A stretch of DNA of 37,375 nt from an uncultured Chloroflexus sp. (GCF_937951745.1 NZ_CALFBQ010000032.1:1-37375); one strand, 5' to 3'; shown: positions 1 through 7,783, counted from the stretch's first letter. The notes: generated by a model not told the origin, from the letters alone. Program-made: numbers and translations.

Positions 1-61
1 GCTTCTGCCAATGGAACGTAAGAGATGTCGGTGCTAAAACTCCACTGCGCCCAAGAGAGGG

Positions 62-904
62 CTAGAAACGCGCTACCGAGTGGCACACAGCTTGAAGACG
101 CCGATCGTCGCCGCTGAGGTTGGAGTCTGCCGATTGCAGCAGCGGAGCCTGATAAGCTCCCCGCCAATCGTTAAACCGGACGCGCAGCACGTCGCGCCGC
201 AGGTTGCGCCATGAGTAGCGCACCAGATCAACCTTCGTTTCGGTACCATCGTGCCACGAGACCGGCACTTCAGTGATGCGATAACCGCGCTGGTGCGCCA
301 GAAAGAGGATTTGGCCATCGTAGGTGGTGATGACGGCTCCTTGTATAATCGGCGCATCATCACCGTATATGGTATATGCGCACGTGCCGGAAGAGATCGT
401 GAGCTGCCAATAGCCGCAACGCTTTAAACCCGCATTGGGTGTCATGGATTACCGGCAGGGCGGTCATCTGGACTAGCAAGTTTTAAAGATGCGCCCCATC
501 AGATACCGGTGAAATGGCTCATTGTACCGTTGCGCGCCGATTCTTTCCCGCGATCTGATCACGACATCGAATCCTGCGCTGAAATGTGGCCCTTGTTGTT
601 CCCACTCCTCGATCGGTGTGGCCAAATCGGCATCGCACAACAGCACATCCTCGCTGCGGACAGGGAGTGCGCCGACACGCACGGCAACCCCTTTGCTGCG
701 ATGCTTGCAGCGGAGCATATAGACGCCGGCATAGCTTGCGGCGAGGCCGGCAGTGCCATCGGTGCTGCTATCGTCAACCACGATGATCACAGCGGGGAAG
801 GATTGCTGGACGAGGGAGGCGCTGATCGTTGCTACAGTGGTTGGCAAGCGGTGGATGTCATTGTAGGTGGTGATGACGACCGATAGAAAAGGTGTTGCGG
901 CCAT
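62..904 (-). pseudogene. Broken family-2 glycosyltransferase (dolichyl-phosphate sugar transferase type)
   Basis: Read on the minus strand, 904-473 encodes the GT-A N-terminus: LSVVITTYN, a VVDDSSTDGT nucleotide-sugar motif at about residue 43, and the DAD metal motif at 91-93 in LLCDADLATP. The frame then stops just after MGRIF. The protein resumes in another frame (LLVQMTALPVIHDTQCGFKA, about 479-380) and again in a third frame (YGDDAPIIQGAV to LFLAHQRGYRITEVPVSW, about 370-62). The first break lies in an A-run and fits two extra bases. The second coincides with a perfect 7-bp tandem duplication (GTATATG twice, 365-378). Removing one copy restores HVRIYGDDAP. An AGGAG ribosome site sits 7 bases before the ATG at 904. 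Intact relatives transfer sugars to polyprenyl phosphate at the membrane. The neighbouring sugar kinase suggests a former envelope-polysaccharide role. Family assignment is firm; the decay is read directly. Confidence 0.88.
365..378. repeat. 7-bp perfect tandem duplication causing a frameshift
   Basis: GTATATG occurs twice back to back at 365-371 and 372-378 inside the glycosyltransferase remnant. Seven bases shift the frame by one. Deleting one unit rejoins the coding sequence on the minus strand into a continuous family-like protein, so this duplication is probably one of the inactivating mutations. Confidence 0.85.
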
Positions 905-1226
905 TTCATCACTCCTGTGAGTGAACGGGAAGAGTGCTTGCGCCGTAGCCCAATGACCGTTGCCGCGCTGGGGCTTTACAATGCCTTCCGCCGCCGGCGA
1001 TCGCGCGACGTAAACAAATTGCTATCTTCTTTGCACTTATTAATGAAGTTTTTGTCATTCGCTTGCGGTACGCTCAGATTATACTGATGGCAGTGTGGAA
1101 TGAGTAGGTCACACTGTGGTGTTTAGTTATGCGTTTACCATCAGTCGATCAAGCTCTGCGATGCGGTGTTCGTAGTTTCAATCTGATGCAGCGAGTGGTT
1201 CGATCTGAACCACAAGGGGCAATGCT
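905..1226. promoter_or_regulatory. Divergent intergenic region upstream of the GHMP kinase
   Basis: This 322-base gap separates the broken glycosyltransferase from the kinase and shows no coding remnant. A TATACT box at 1080-1085 is a possible -10 for the kinase, but no good -35 lies at the right distance (TTCGCT at 1058 is the best). A perfect inverted repeat, CAGTGTG and CACACTG with a 12-base gap (1091-1116), covers the predicted transcription start. A second, TCACTC-CTGT-GAGTGA (908-923), overlaps the ribosome site of the glycosyltransferase. Both could bind a regulator or fold in RNA. This is inference from symmetry only. Confidence 0.35.
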
Positions 1227-2225
1227 ATGATTATCTCGCGCACGCCGTTGCGAATTAGTTTTGCCGGTGGCGGCAGTGATTTGCCGGCCTTCTACCGCCA
1301 TGAACCGGGGGCGGTGGTGAGTACAGCGATCAACAAGTATATCTACATCACCGTCAACGAGAAGTTTGACCATCAGATCCGGGCCAGCTATTCAGTGACC
1401 GAAATTGTTGATCAGGTTGATGACCTCAAACATCAACTGATCCGGGAAGCGTTGCGTTTGGTGGGGCGGCATCATTCAATTGAGATCACCTCGATCTCGG
1501 ATATTCCCTCGCAGGGCACTGGTCTCGGCTCATCGAGCACCTATACCGTGGGTCTTTTGAATGCGCTCTACGCCTTTATTGGCCGTTTTGCCGGCGCCGA
1601 ACGGCTGGCCCGCGAGGCATGCATTATTGAGATTGAGCGTTGTGGCGCGCCGATCGGGAAGCAAGATCAATATATTGCTGCCTATGGCGGGTTGCAATTC
1701 ATTCAATTTAACCCTGATGAGACGGTGTTTGTTGATCCGATCATCTGCCACACTGAAACGAAGCAACGCTTGCAGCAGCGATTGATGATGCTGTATACCG
1801 GCACTACCCGCAAGACGAGCGATGTGTTGCGCGAGCAGCGCGAGAATACGGAGCGTGATAAGTCGCGCCGCCAGCATTTGCGCCGCATGGTGGAGTTGGC
1901 GCATGATCTGCGCCTTGCGCTGCACCACAATGACCTCGATGCGTTCGGCGAGATTTTGCATGAAGGTTGGATGCGGAAGCGTGAGTTGGCGAGCGGCATT
2001 TCAACGCCGCAGATTGATGATTGGTACGAGCGGGCGCGGGCTGCCGGCGCGATCGGTGGCAAGATTCTCGGTGCTGGTGGGGGCGGCTTTTTGCTGGTCT
2101 ATGCGCCCGAAGAGCGCCACGACGCCATCCGGGCGGCTTTGCCCGAATTACGTCATGTGCCCATGCAATTTGAGCCGCAAGGTAGTAAAATAATTTACGT
2201 GGAAGAGCGGTCGTTGGCTTCGTGA
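1227..2225 (+). CDS. GHMP-family sugar kinase (heptose-7-phosphate kinase-like)
   Basis: The 332-residue protein has the full GHMP kinase layout: N-terminal ISRTPLRISFAGGGSDLPAF (residues 3-22), the ATP-binding motif PSQGTGLGSSST (about 94-105), and the C-terminal KILGAGGGGFLL motif (about 278-290). The opening residues and length best match the D-glycero-D-manno-heptose 7-phosphate kinase (HddA-like) group, which phosphorylates C1 of a sugar 7-phosphate on the way to a GDP-activated sugar. The substrate cannot be settled by eye, and other 1-position sugar kinases share the fold. An AAGGGG ribosome site lies 8 bases before the ATG. The adjacent broken glycosyltransferase fits a surface-polysaccharide context, but no other sugar-nucleotide gene is nearby. 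Confidence 0.85.
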   Translation: MIISRTPLRISFAGGGSDLPAFYRHEPGAVVSTAINKYIYITVNEKFDHQIRASYSVTEIVDQVDDLKHQLIREALRLVGRHHSIEITSISDIPSQGTGLGSSSTYTVGLLNALYAFIGRFAGAERLAREACIIEIERCGAPIGKQDQYIAAYGGLQFIQFNPDETVFVDPIICHTETKQRLQQRLMMLYTGTTRKTSDVLREQRENTERDKSRRQHLRRMVELAHDLRLALHHNDLDAFGEILHEGWMRKRELASGISTPQIDDWYERARAAGAIGGKILGAGGGGFLLVYAPEERHDAIRAALPELRHVPMQFEPQGSKIIYVEERSLAS

Positions 2226-2319
2226 TTCGTCACGTGACCAACCCTCACTTCTAATGACCGGGGGGGGCGAGAAGTGCGTTGAGCTTCTCGCTGGGCTTCT
2301 ATACTCAGGAGGTACTCCC

Positions 2320-3753
2320 TTGGTTCATCGCTTCTTACGCTTCGGTCTGATTTCCCTCATCGTTCTGGCCCTCATTCTTCCTCTCGCTATCACCACCGCT
2401 AACAATCCACCCTTCCGTCAGTGGCTGCCGGCTGTCTTTGGCCCATCCGCCACCGCACAGTATCAGATCAACGCACCCTTCTTTTCGGTTACTGATGTCA
2501 CCCGCGACCGATTCGACGAAATGGCGATCTTCTGGTTTGGGCAAGTCAGCCGTACTAGTAACTATACTGATGTGCGGGTGGGTTATAACAACGATGCCCT
2601 CTATCTCTATCTCGCCGTATTTGATCGGCAACTCTGGTATGATACTACGCCTTCTACTGCCGATCTCACTGCGTGGGATGCAGCGACGGTGTTGCTTGAT
2701 ACGAGCAATGGAACCCAACTTGGCGCTGCTAGCTATCGGCTGGTTGCGCAATTTCGTGGCCCGCCTGAGCCGGACTCGCGTTACCAGTTGAGCCAGCGCG
2801 CCACCGGTGGGAGCTGGGCTGCCGCTGATGTGCCGTTCACTACCATCCCCGGTTGGCGCGGCGATGCGCTTAACAACGATAACGATGAAGATCGGGGTTG
2901 GGCAATGACCTTCCGTATCCCCTTTACCAGTCTCGGCCTCGCTGGCCGGCCCGCTGATGGCACGCAATGGCGGTTGGGGGTGATCGTGCATGACCGTGAT
3001 AACGCTGCCGGTACGCCGATCGCCGATCAGGTATGGCCGCCAAGCCTCAACCCGAATCAGCCGCGCACGTGGGGCGGTCTTCGCTTTAGCTTGCCGGTCT
3101 ACACCCCGCCGCCGGTCAGCGCTACTCAAGAGTTCCGCCTCCGCCATGGTCTGAATGGCGTGACGGTGGCCGATGCCGGCGTTGGTGGTCAAGATAGCAA
3201 TATGTGTAATGCCGACGGCAATTTCTGGGATCGCTGGGGTAATTGGTCGCAGCCAATTGACAAAGCCGACATCAGTGTCCAAAATCAGGCTGATATTGCC
3301 GACTGGCCGTGTTTTGCCAAGTATTACCTCACCTTCCCGCTAAACAGCTTGCCCGCTGGGCGAACCGTGGTTTCGGCGAAGCTGATTCTGAGCCAGATGG
3401 GTAATGCGCAACCCCAAGCCGCCAAGCCATCGCTGATCCAAGCAATGGTGGTGGGTGAAGATTGGAACCCCAATGCGCTGACATGGAATAATGCGCCGCT
3501 CGCGCGCGAGAATATCGGCAGCGGTTGGGTCGATGTGATGTTCGGGCCGCCCGATTGGAATAATCTCCCTAAGCGTGAAATTGACGTAACGCGCGGGGTT
3601 GTGCAGGCGTATGCCAATGGTCAGCCGCTGCGGTTGGCCCTTTACTCGGCGGATGGCGCTTACCACAGCGGCAAATATTTTGTTACCAGCCGCACCGGAG
3701 ATTGGAATGCGCAGAATCGCCCGGTGTTGGTCGTGATGTTATCAAAGCCGTAA
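2320..3753 (+). CDS. Secreted CBM9-like and DNRLRE-domain protein
   Basis: I place the start at the TTG at 2320, because a perfect AGGAGG sits 7 bases before it and the resulting N-terminus (VHRFLRFGLISLIVLALILP) is a good signal peptide. An ATG 66 bases upstream lacks a ribosome site and would spoil the leader. The product is about 477 residues. Residues 45-255 resemble the carbohydrate-binding family 9/DOMON-like sandwich (DVRVGYNNDALYLYLAVFD, WDAATVLLDT, GWAMTFRIPFTSLGL). Residues 285-475 resemble a DNRLRE cell-surface domain (KYYLTFPLNSLPAGRTVVSA, WNPNALTWNNAP, IDVTRGVVQAY). It is probably exported and surface bound, with a binding or structural rather than enzymatic role. It ends 8 bases from the convergent acylase gene. 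Confidence 0.75.
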   Translation: MVHRFLRFGLISLIVLALILPLAITTANNPPFRQWLPAVFGPSATAQYQINAPFFSVTDVTRDRFDEMAIFWFGQVSRTSNYTDVRVGYNNDALYLYLAVFDRQLWYDTTPSTADLTAWDAATVLLDTSNGTQLGAASYRLVAQFRGPPEPDSRYQLSQRATGGSWAAADVPFTTIPGWRGDALNNDNDEDRGWAMTFRIPFTSLGLAGRPADGTQWRLGVIVHDRDNAAGTPIADQVWPPSLNPNQPRTWGGLRFSLPVYTPPPVSATQEFRLRHGLNGVTVADAGVGGQDSNMCNADGNFWDRWGNWSQPIDKADISVQNQADIADWPCFAKYYLTFPLNSLPAGRTVVSAKLILSQMGNAQPQAAKPSLIQAMVVGEDWNPNALTWNNAPLARENIGSGWVDVMFGPPDWNNLPKREIDVTRGVVQAYANGQPLRLALYSADGAYHSGKYFVTSRTGDWNAQNRPVLVVMLSKP

Positions 3754-3761
3754 CCCGGCGG

Positions 3762-6170
3762 TTATGGCATCGGATGCAAGACCAATGTTTCTCCGTCGAT
3801 TGCGCTGCTGAAGCGCATCGGGATGTCTTCAACCTGCTGCCACCGGTCAAGGAAGTCGCTGTAGCGGCTGCTAAGCACGTTGCCTGATTGGCCGGTGGTG
3901 TGCATAAAGCGCGAGTTGTCGAGGTCGCTCAGATCGATGATCTGGCGGTACGAGGGCGCGTTGTATTGCAGGTACGGCTCGGTTATACGCACCGGTGCCA
4001 CATTGATGGTGAAGGTATCGCCGCCGTTGGGGGTGCGTCGCTCAAACAGGCCGCGCAAAGCCCCCACTTGGCTAAACGGGTTGTGCGGGAAGACCGCTTG
4101 GTGGACGCGATCCCAGCGCCAGCGCGCTGGATCGCTCTCGCCTTGCACCGCCGCCATCGTGGTCAGGCCGTTGCTCAGCGCCTTGGCTAACGTCGCGGGA
4201 CAATCCTCCTTTACCCCAATGGTTGTTACATCGTCGCACCATTCGCGCTGGCCATCGAGCAACACCGCCCGCAGCGCTAACGCTGGGAAGTCGCGCCGGT
4301 TGCGATAAGTGGTGGAAAAAAGGTCGCGCAGCTCGTCGGCGAAGATCGCTTCGAGGGCAGCGTAATAGTACCCTTGATAGACAGCAGCGGCGGCGCTGTC
4401 ACCGTGCATTGCCCCATCCCAACTGCGCAGCAACTCCAGTGCAGCGGCTTCACGCTCGCCGGCAGGGGTCACGTTGCGGAAGATCGGCAACAGCTCGCGG
4501 GCTTGCGCCGAAACGACATCCCCCAACATTGCCCGCATATCATCCACCGTCAGCTTGTTGCCCTGCTCGATCAGCTCGATGATGCGTTGGGCGCGGAACG
4601 GGGCAGCCCACGATGTGCCGAGCAGGTAGGGGTAGTCGTCGCCAACCACCTTGTTGTTAGCGGTAGCGACATAATCTTTCGGCGGGTTGTAGATATGGGG
4701 CAACTCCTCGAACGGAATGTAGCCAATCCACTCGTACTCATCTGTCCACCCCGGCACCGGTGCTCTGCCGTCGCCGTTGCGCCGGATCGGTACTGCTCCC
4801 GGCGCGTAGTAGCCGATATTCCCGTCCACATCGGCATATACGAAATTCTGCATCGGCGTCTTGTAATCGCGTAACGCCGCAACAAACTCCTCCCAGTTCT
4901 GTGCGCGGTTGATGTTGAGAAACGCGCGCATGGTCGGATCATCATCGTCGAGTGCCGTCCACCGGAAGGCAAGCGTATCGGGCAGATCGCTTTGCACATC
5001 GCTGATGATCGGGCCATGGCGAGTGATGCGCACCGTGAGCGTGATCGGGTCAGCGCCTTTGACCCGAATCACTTCGTTGATCAATGTTGCCGGTTCGCGC
5101 TGTCCGTTATATTCGACATCATTTTGAGCGTCGATCCGCTCGATGTACAAATCTTGCACATCAGGGCCGGTGTTAGTCACGCCCCATGCGATCCGCTCAT
5201 TGTGACCAATCACAATCGCCGGCAAGCCGGGGAAGGTCGCGCCGATCGCGTTGATCCGGCCACCCTGCATGTGGGCCAGATACCAAATCGAGGGGATACG
5301 GTTGCCGAGGTGGGGATCATTAACCAGCAGCGGCTTGCCGCTGGCCGTGCGCGAGCCGCCGATCACCCAATTGTTCGAGCCAGAAAGCAGATCGCCGAGA
5401 CCGGTCGTTAGGTGAATGGTCTCCCACAGATCAAGCAGCGCCTGCGCGGTGGCGGGTTGGATCGGCGGATTTGGGTGGCCAGCCGTTTCAAGCGTCGACA
5501 CCCCTTCGGGTAAGATCAGTGGCCCGTCAGCGGTATAGGTTTGCATCAGAACGTTGGCATCCTCGGGGCCGACCTTAGCGATCAGCAGGGCGCGCAGCAC
5601 CTCATCGCTCCAGTTGCCGCCAAGATCCCATGCCATCATCTTAGCCCACACCAGTGAATCGATCGGCTGCCACGGTTCGGGTTGTACACCAAGGATCAAA
5701 AATTCGGGTGGCAACACCGGATTAGTGGCGAGAAACGCATTCACGCCAGCGGCATAGGCTTCAAGAATGGCGAGCGTCTCGTTATCGAACTTCGCCAGCG
5801 TGCTGCGGGCGGCGCGGGCCACGCCGAGCGTGCGCAAGAATTTATCGGTGCGCAGCGTTGTTTCGCCAAACACTTCAGACAGGCGGGCATGGCCGATCCG
5901 GCGCTGTACCTCCATTTGCCAGAGCCGTTCTTGGGCATGGACAAAGCCCAAGCCAAAGGCGACATCGGTTTCGGTTGTGCCACTAATGTGGGCCACGCCA
6001 TCACTATCGCGCACAATCGTCACCGGCCCGCCGATCCCGCGCACCTGAATCTCGCCGGTGGTTTGCGGCAATGACCGCCGCAGCCAGAGATACCCGCCCC
6101 CACCGCCAACCACCACGACCAATAGCACTAGTGCTAACACCCAGCCGGCAATGCGCATCAGCAACCGCAT
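3762..6170 (-). CDS. Penicillin acylase (S45) family N-terminal nucleophile hydrolase
   Basis: The 802-residue protein begins with a membrane/signal segment (about residues 5-30), then the S45 alpha domain (VTIVRDSDGVAHISG, FVHAQERLWQMEVQRR). The self-cleavage site is LSGSNNWVIGG, where Ser265 becomes the N-terminal nucleophile of the beta chain. Downstream motifs PLLVNDPHLG, GVTNTGPDVQDLY and ATANNKVVGDD are typical. The family cleaves amides such as beta-lactam side chains, acyl-homoserine lactones or cyclic lipopeptides. The true substrate cannot be read from sequence. Length is normal for a single precursor chain. A GAGGGG ribosome site precedes the ATG. A TGCTATAAT extended -10 lies about 43 bases upstream. 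The mature enzyme should act outside the membrane. Confidence 0.92.
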   Translation of the reverse strand: MRLLMRIAGWVLALVLLVVVVGGGGGYLWLRRSLPQTTGEIQVRGIGGPVTIVRDSDGVAHISGTTETDVAFGLGFVHAQERLWQMEVQRRIGHARLSEVFGETTLRTDKFLRTLGVARAARSTLAKFDNETLAILEAYAAGVNAFLATNPVLPPEFLILGVQPEPWQPIDSLVWAKMMAWDLGGNWSDEVLRALLIAKVGPEDANVLMQTYTADGPLILPEGVSTLETAGHPNPPIQPATAQALLDLWETIHLTTGLGDLLSGSNNWVIGGSRTASGKPLLVNDPHLGNRIPSIWYLAHMQGGRINAIGATFPGLPAIVIGHNERIAWGVTNTGPDVQDLYIERIDAQNDVEYNGQREPATLINEVIRVKGADPITLTVRITRHGPIISDVQSDLPDTLAFRWTALDDDDPTMRAFLNINRAQNWEEFVAALRDYKTPMQNFVYADVDGNIGYYAPGAVPIRRNGDGRAPVPGWTDEYEWIGYIPFEELPHIYNPPKDYVATANNKVVGDDYPYLLGTSWAAPFRAQRIIELIEQGNKLTVDDMRAMLGDVVSAQARELLPIFRNVTPAGEREAAALELLRSWDGAMHGDSAAAAVYQGYYYAALEAIFADELRDLFSTTYRNRRDFPALALRAVLLDGQREWCDDVTTIGVKEDCPATLAKALSNGLTTMAAVQGESDPARWRWDRVHQAVFPHNPFSQVGALRGLFERRTPNGGDTFTINVAPVRITEPYLQYNAPSYRQIIDLSDLDNSRFMHTTGQSGNVLSSRYSDFLDRWQQVEDIPMRFSSAIDGETLVLHPMP

Positions 6171-6212
6171 TGTTGCCCCTCTTCACTTCAATGCACTTCA
6201 GTTGTGGCGGTG

Positions 6213-6222
6213 ATTATAGCAT
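6213..6222 (-). promoter_or_regulatory. Extended -10 promoter of the acylase gene
   Basis: On the minus strand the sequence ATGCTATAAT gives a perfect TATAAT box (6213-6218) preceded by the TGN extension. Transcription would start near 6206 and leave a leader of about 36 bases before the ATG at 6170. No convincing -35 is visible, as usual for extended -10 promoters. The same ten bases recur upstream of two other genes in the window. Confidence 0.6.
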
Positions 6223-6235
6223 AAGTGGAAAGTAG

Positions 6236-6500
6236 AATTACTTCAAAGAGTTTAACGATAGCTTCGGCTATGTTGCCGGCGATGAGACGTGGCGGATTGT
6301 GTGCAGGCGTTGAATGAAGGCAGCCGCAAGCACGACATGATTGCCTGCTATGGCGGTGAGGAGTTGGCCGTAATTCTCCCAGTCACCGGTAGCGACGGCG
6401 CCTATTGCTGGTCGAGCGGCTGCGCCGGCTGGTGCAGCAAGCGGCATAGCCGCTTCGTCCGGTGACGATCAGTGTGAGGATCGCAAGCCTAACAGATGAT
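6236..6500 (+). pseudogene. Eroded GGDEF (diguanylate cyclase) C-terminal fragment
   Basis: Three frames joined end to end spell a GGDEF domain. YFKEFNDSFGYVAGDE (from 6239) is the metal and substrate region. ALNEGSRKHDMIACYGGEEL (about 6307-6366) carries the signature loop with GGEEL at 6352-6366. LVERLRRLVQQAA, a stop, then PVTISVRIASL (6408-6495) is the final helix and strand. Frame changes fall near 6298 and 6405. A TAG sits directly before the fragment, and nothing upstream encodes the sensor or the first half. Intact proteins make cyclic di-GMP. This is a nonfunctional relic wedged between the acylase promoter and the hemolysin III gene. The signature glutamates survive, so the family call is secure. 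Confidence 0.85.
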
Positions 6501-6597
6501 ATGTGTCTGCGATCTGATCGATTGGATCCAAGCCTTGTATGCCGCAAAGCGGAGCGGGTGCAATATGCGCGTGGTACGGTAAAGGCGATGGGATTGA

Positions 6598-6620
6598 GGG
6601 CGGCAGGGCAACTGCCGCCC
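6598..6620 (-). terminator. Hairpin after the hemolysin III gene
   Basis: GGGCGGCAG (6598-6606) and CTGCCGCCC (6612-6620) form a perfect 9-bp stem with a 5-base loop, 8 bases past the stop codon. There is no T-run, so it may be a stabilising or REP-like hairpin rather than a true intrinsic terminator. A close relative follows the subtilisin gene at 7731-7757. Confidence 0.5.
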
Positions 6621-6627
6621 CTTTGGC

Positions 6628-7275
6628 TTACAGCACTACTGAAACCACTGCGCCAAAGTGCAACACACTGCCTAGCAACACAAAGCCATGCCAGATGTTG
6701 TGCATATAGCGACGTTGCGAGAGCATATAAAATGGTGTTCCGGCAGTGTACGCCACGCCGCCGGCAACCAGCAAACCGATGGTCGGTGGATTGAGCGCGG
6801 TGAAGACTTGATCGGCGGCAATCACCACCAGCCAGCCGAGCGCAACGTAGATCAGGGTCGAGAGCAAACGAAACCGTCCGGTCAGAAAGAGCTTCATCAC
6901 CACCCCAGCTAACGCTAGCCCCCAAACGAGGCCAAAGATCGTCCAGCCCAACGTGCCGCGTAAGCTCACGAGCGTGAATGGGGTGTACGTGCCGGCAATC
7001 AGGAAAAAGATCGCGCTGTGGTCAAAGATTTCGAGGATTGCTCGCCGGCGTGGTTCGCGGCTAGCGTGATAGAGCGTAGAAGCGAGGTAGAGCAACGTCA
7101 ACGTTACGCAAAAGATCGTCGCGCCGGCAATTTGCCAGCCGTCGCCGCGTTGCCAGACCGCGCCAAGCAAGATCGCGCCGGCCAGCGTACTGAGCGCCGC
7201 GCCAGCGCCGTGTGTGATCACGTTGATCAACTCTTCATGCGGTGAGAAGTGTTCGGTTGGTTGGAGTGTCGTCAT
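6628..7275 (-). CDS. Hemolysin III / PAQR family membrane protein
   Basis: The 215-residue protein has about seven transmembrane helices and the family signature positions: an early E and H pair (EELINVITHGAGA), STLYHASR, DHSAIFFLIAGTYTPF, and the C-terminal HNIWHGFVLLGSVLHFGA. These serine, aspartate and histidines build the metal site of the PAQR/YqfA (TrhA) superfamily. Bacterial members are linked to membrane fluidity and are only historically named hemolysins. Length is typical. A modest AGGTG ribosome site lies 6 bases before the ATG. It is transcribed toward the GGDEF relic, away from the repeat-rich spacer that precedes it. A toxin role should not be assumed. Confidence 0.9.
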   Translation of the reverse strand: MTTLQPTEHFSPHEELINVITHGAGAALSTLAGAILLGAVWQRGDGWQIAGATIFCVTLTLLYLASTLYHASREPRRRAILEIFDHSAIFFLIAGTYTPFTLVSLRGTLGWTIFGLVWGLALAGVVMKLFLTGRFRLLSTLIYVALGWLVVIAADQVFTALNPPTIGLLVAGGVAYTAGTPFYMLSQRRYMHNIWHGFVLLGSVLHFGAVVSVVL

Positions 7276-7409
7276 AGAAGCACCTGTAATTATGAGATTT
7301 ATGCAGTCAGTTTGTTGTTTGTCGTGCTCGACACTCGCTTGCTCCTAAGCAGGTGGGGAAATCGCTCAACGTTCATCTCTCTCTGTCCTTGCTTGCCCCT
7401 GTTCCCCGG

Positions 7410-7592
7410 TGTCATTACGCGCCGAGCGCAGCGAGGCAAAGCAATCCCCCGCGAGCGCGGAAAGAACGGTATACAAACAAAAATACACGATGAACTACTA
7501 AGCAATCCCCCGCGAGCGCGGGAAGAACCTTTCAATGCTCGCTCTCGCTCAAGCCGGCGATGGCTTCGGAGCTGCTCTCCCTCGCACTGACA
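7410..7592. repeat. Palindromic MITE/REP-like element, copy A
   Basis: The left end reads TGTCATTACGCG and the right end, on the opposite strand, TGTCAGTGCGAG, 9 of 12 bases matching. Each end continues inward with GCAGC...GAAGC.ATC-like sequence, so the whole 183-bp unit is an imperfect inverted repeat. A second unit with better-kept ends lies at 30537-30658, and end-like fragments lie at 22019-22096. No open reading frame is inside, so it would depend on a transposase elsewhere. It holds the CRISPR-like repeat pair. Confidence 0.7.
7439..7528. repeat. 29-bp repeat pair with a 32-bp spacer (CRISPR-like)
   Basis: Two 29-base copies starting AAGCAATCCCCCGCG and ending AAGAAC occupy 7439-7467 and 7500-7528 with one mismatch. 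The spacer is exactly 32 bases, giving a 61-base period, and each copy contains a near-palindrome CCCGCG.GCGCGGG. These are the dimensions of a type I-E CRISPR unit. However, the first copy is the normal inner arm of the dispersed element, and a related 30-mer (5 differences) lies in the other element at 30602-30631. No cas gene is present in the window. A local duplication within a palindromic element is the more economical reading. Confidence 0.6.
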
Positions 7593-7730
7593 ACAGCGTA
7601 CCTGTTATTGCGCACCACCGTTAGGCGGCGACGCCATCCCCTTACCCTTTTAAGTATGTAATGGTAGAGGGTTCTCGTCTAGTGCTGTGCGTCCTGAAGT
7701 GGTTATGACTGTAGTCACAGAGAGAATACA

Positions 7731-7757
7731 GAGTGCGGCAGTTGAACTGCCGCACTC
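7731..7757 (-). terminator. Hairpin after the subtilisin gene
   Basis: GAGTGCGGCAG (7731-7741) and CTGCCGCACTC (7747-7757) pair perfectly over 11 bp around a TTGAA loop, 27 bases past the stop. No T-run follows. The core GCGGCAGTTG..CTGCCGC is shared with the hairpin at 6598-6620, so the two are probably related repeat units. Confidence 0.55.
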
Positions 7758-7783
7758 CACAATGTTGCTCATCGTCCCTTACC

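Larger units (their letters stand above)
7276..7783. other. 508-base non-coding spacer with a palindromic element
   Basis: No gene is supported between the hemolysin III start and the subtilisin stop. The middle (7410-7592) is a repeat element with terminal inverted repeats, described separately. The right end holds the subtilisin hairpin at 7731-7757. The remaining sequence, including 7593-7730, shows nothing I recognise. Confidence 0.6.

Noticed and set aside
1063-1085. TTGCGG/TATACT as a normal promoter for the sugar kinase
   Set aside because: The spacing is only 11 bases, too short for a sigma-70-type promoter; only the -10 is retained as a weak candidate.
2335-3282. 315-codon open frame opposite the CBM9-like gene
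   Set aside because: It is antisense to a gene with a strong ribosome site and signal peptide, and has a basic, motif-free translation.
6462-6794. 110-codon frame starting with a GTG
   Set aside because: Its first codons are the tail of the GGDEF relic, and the rest runs antisense into the hemolysin III gene.
7439-7528. Calling the 29/32/29 repeat pair a CRISPR array
   Set aside because: It has only two repeats, no cas genes, the first copy belongs to a dispersed palindromic element, and a diverged relative occurs singly at 30602-30631. Kept as a repeat and as a finding.
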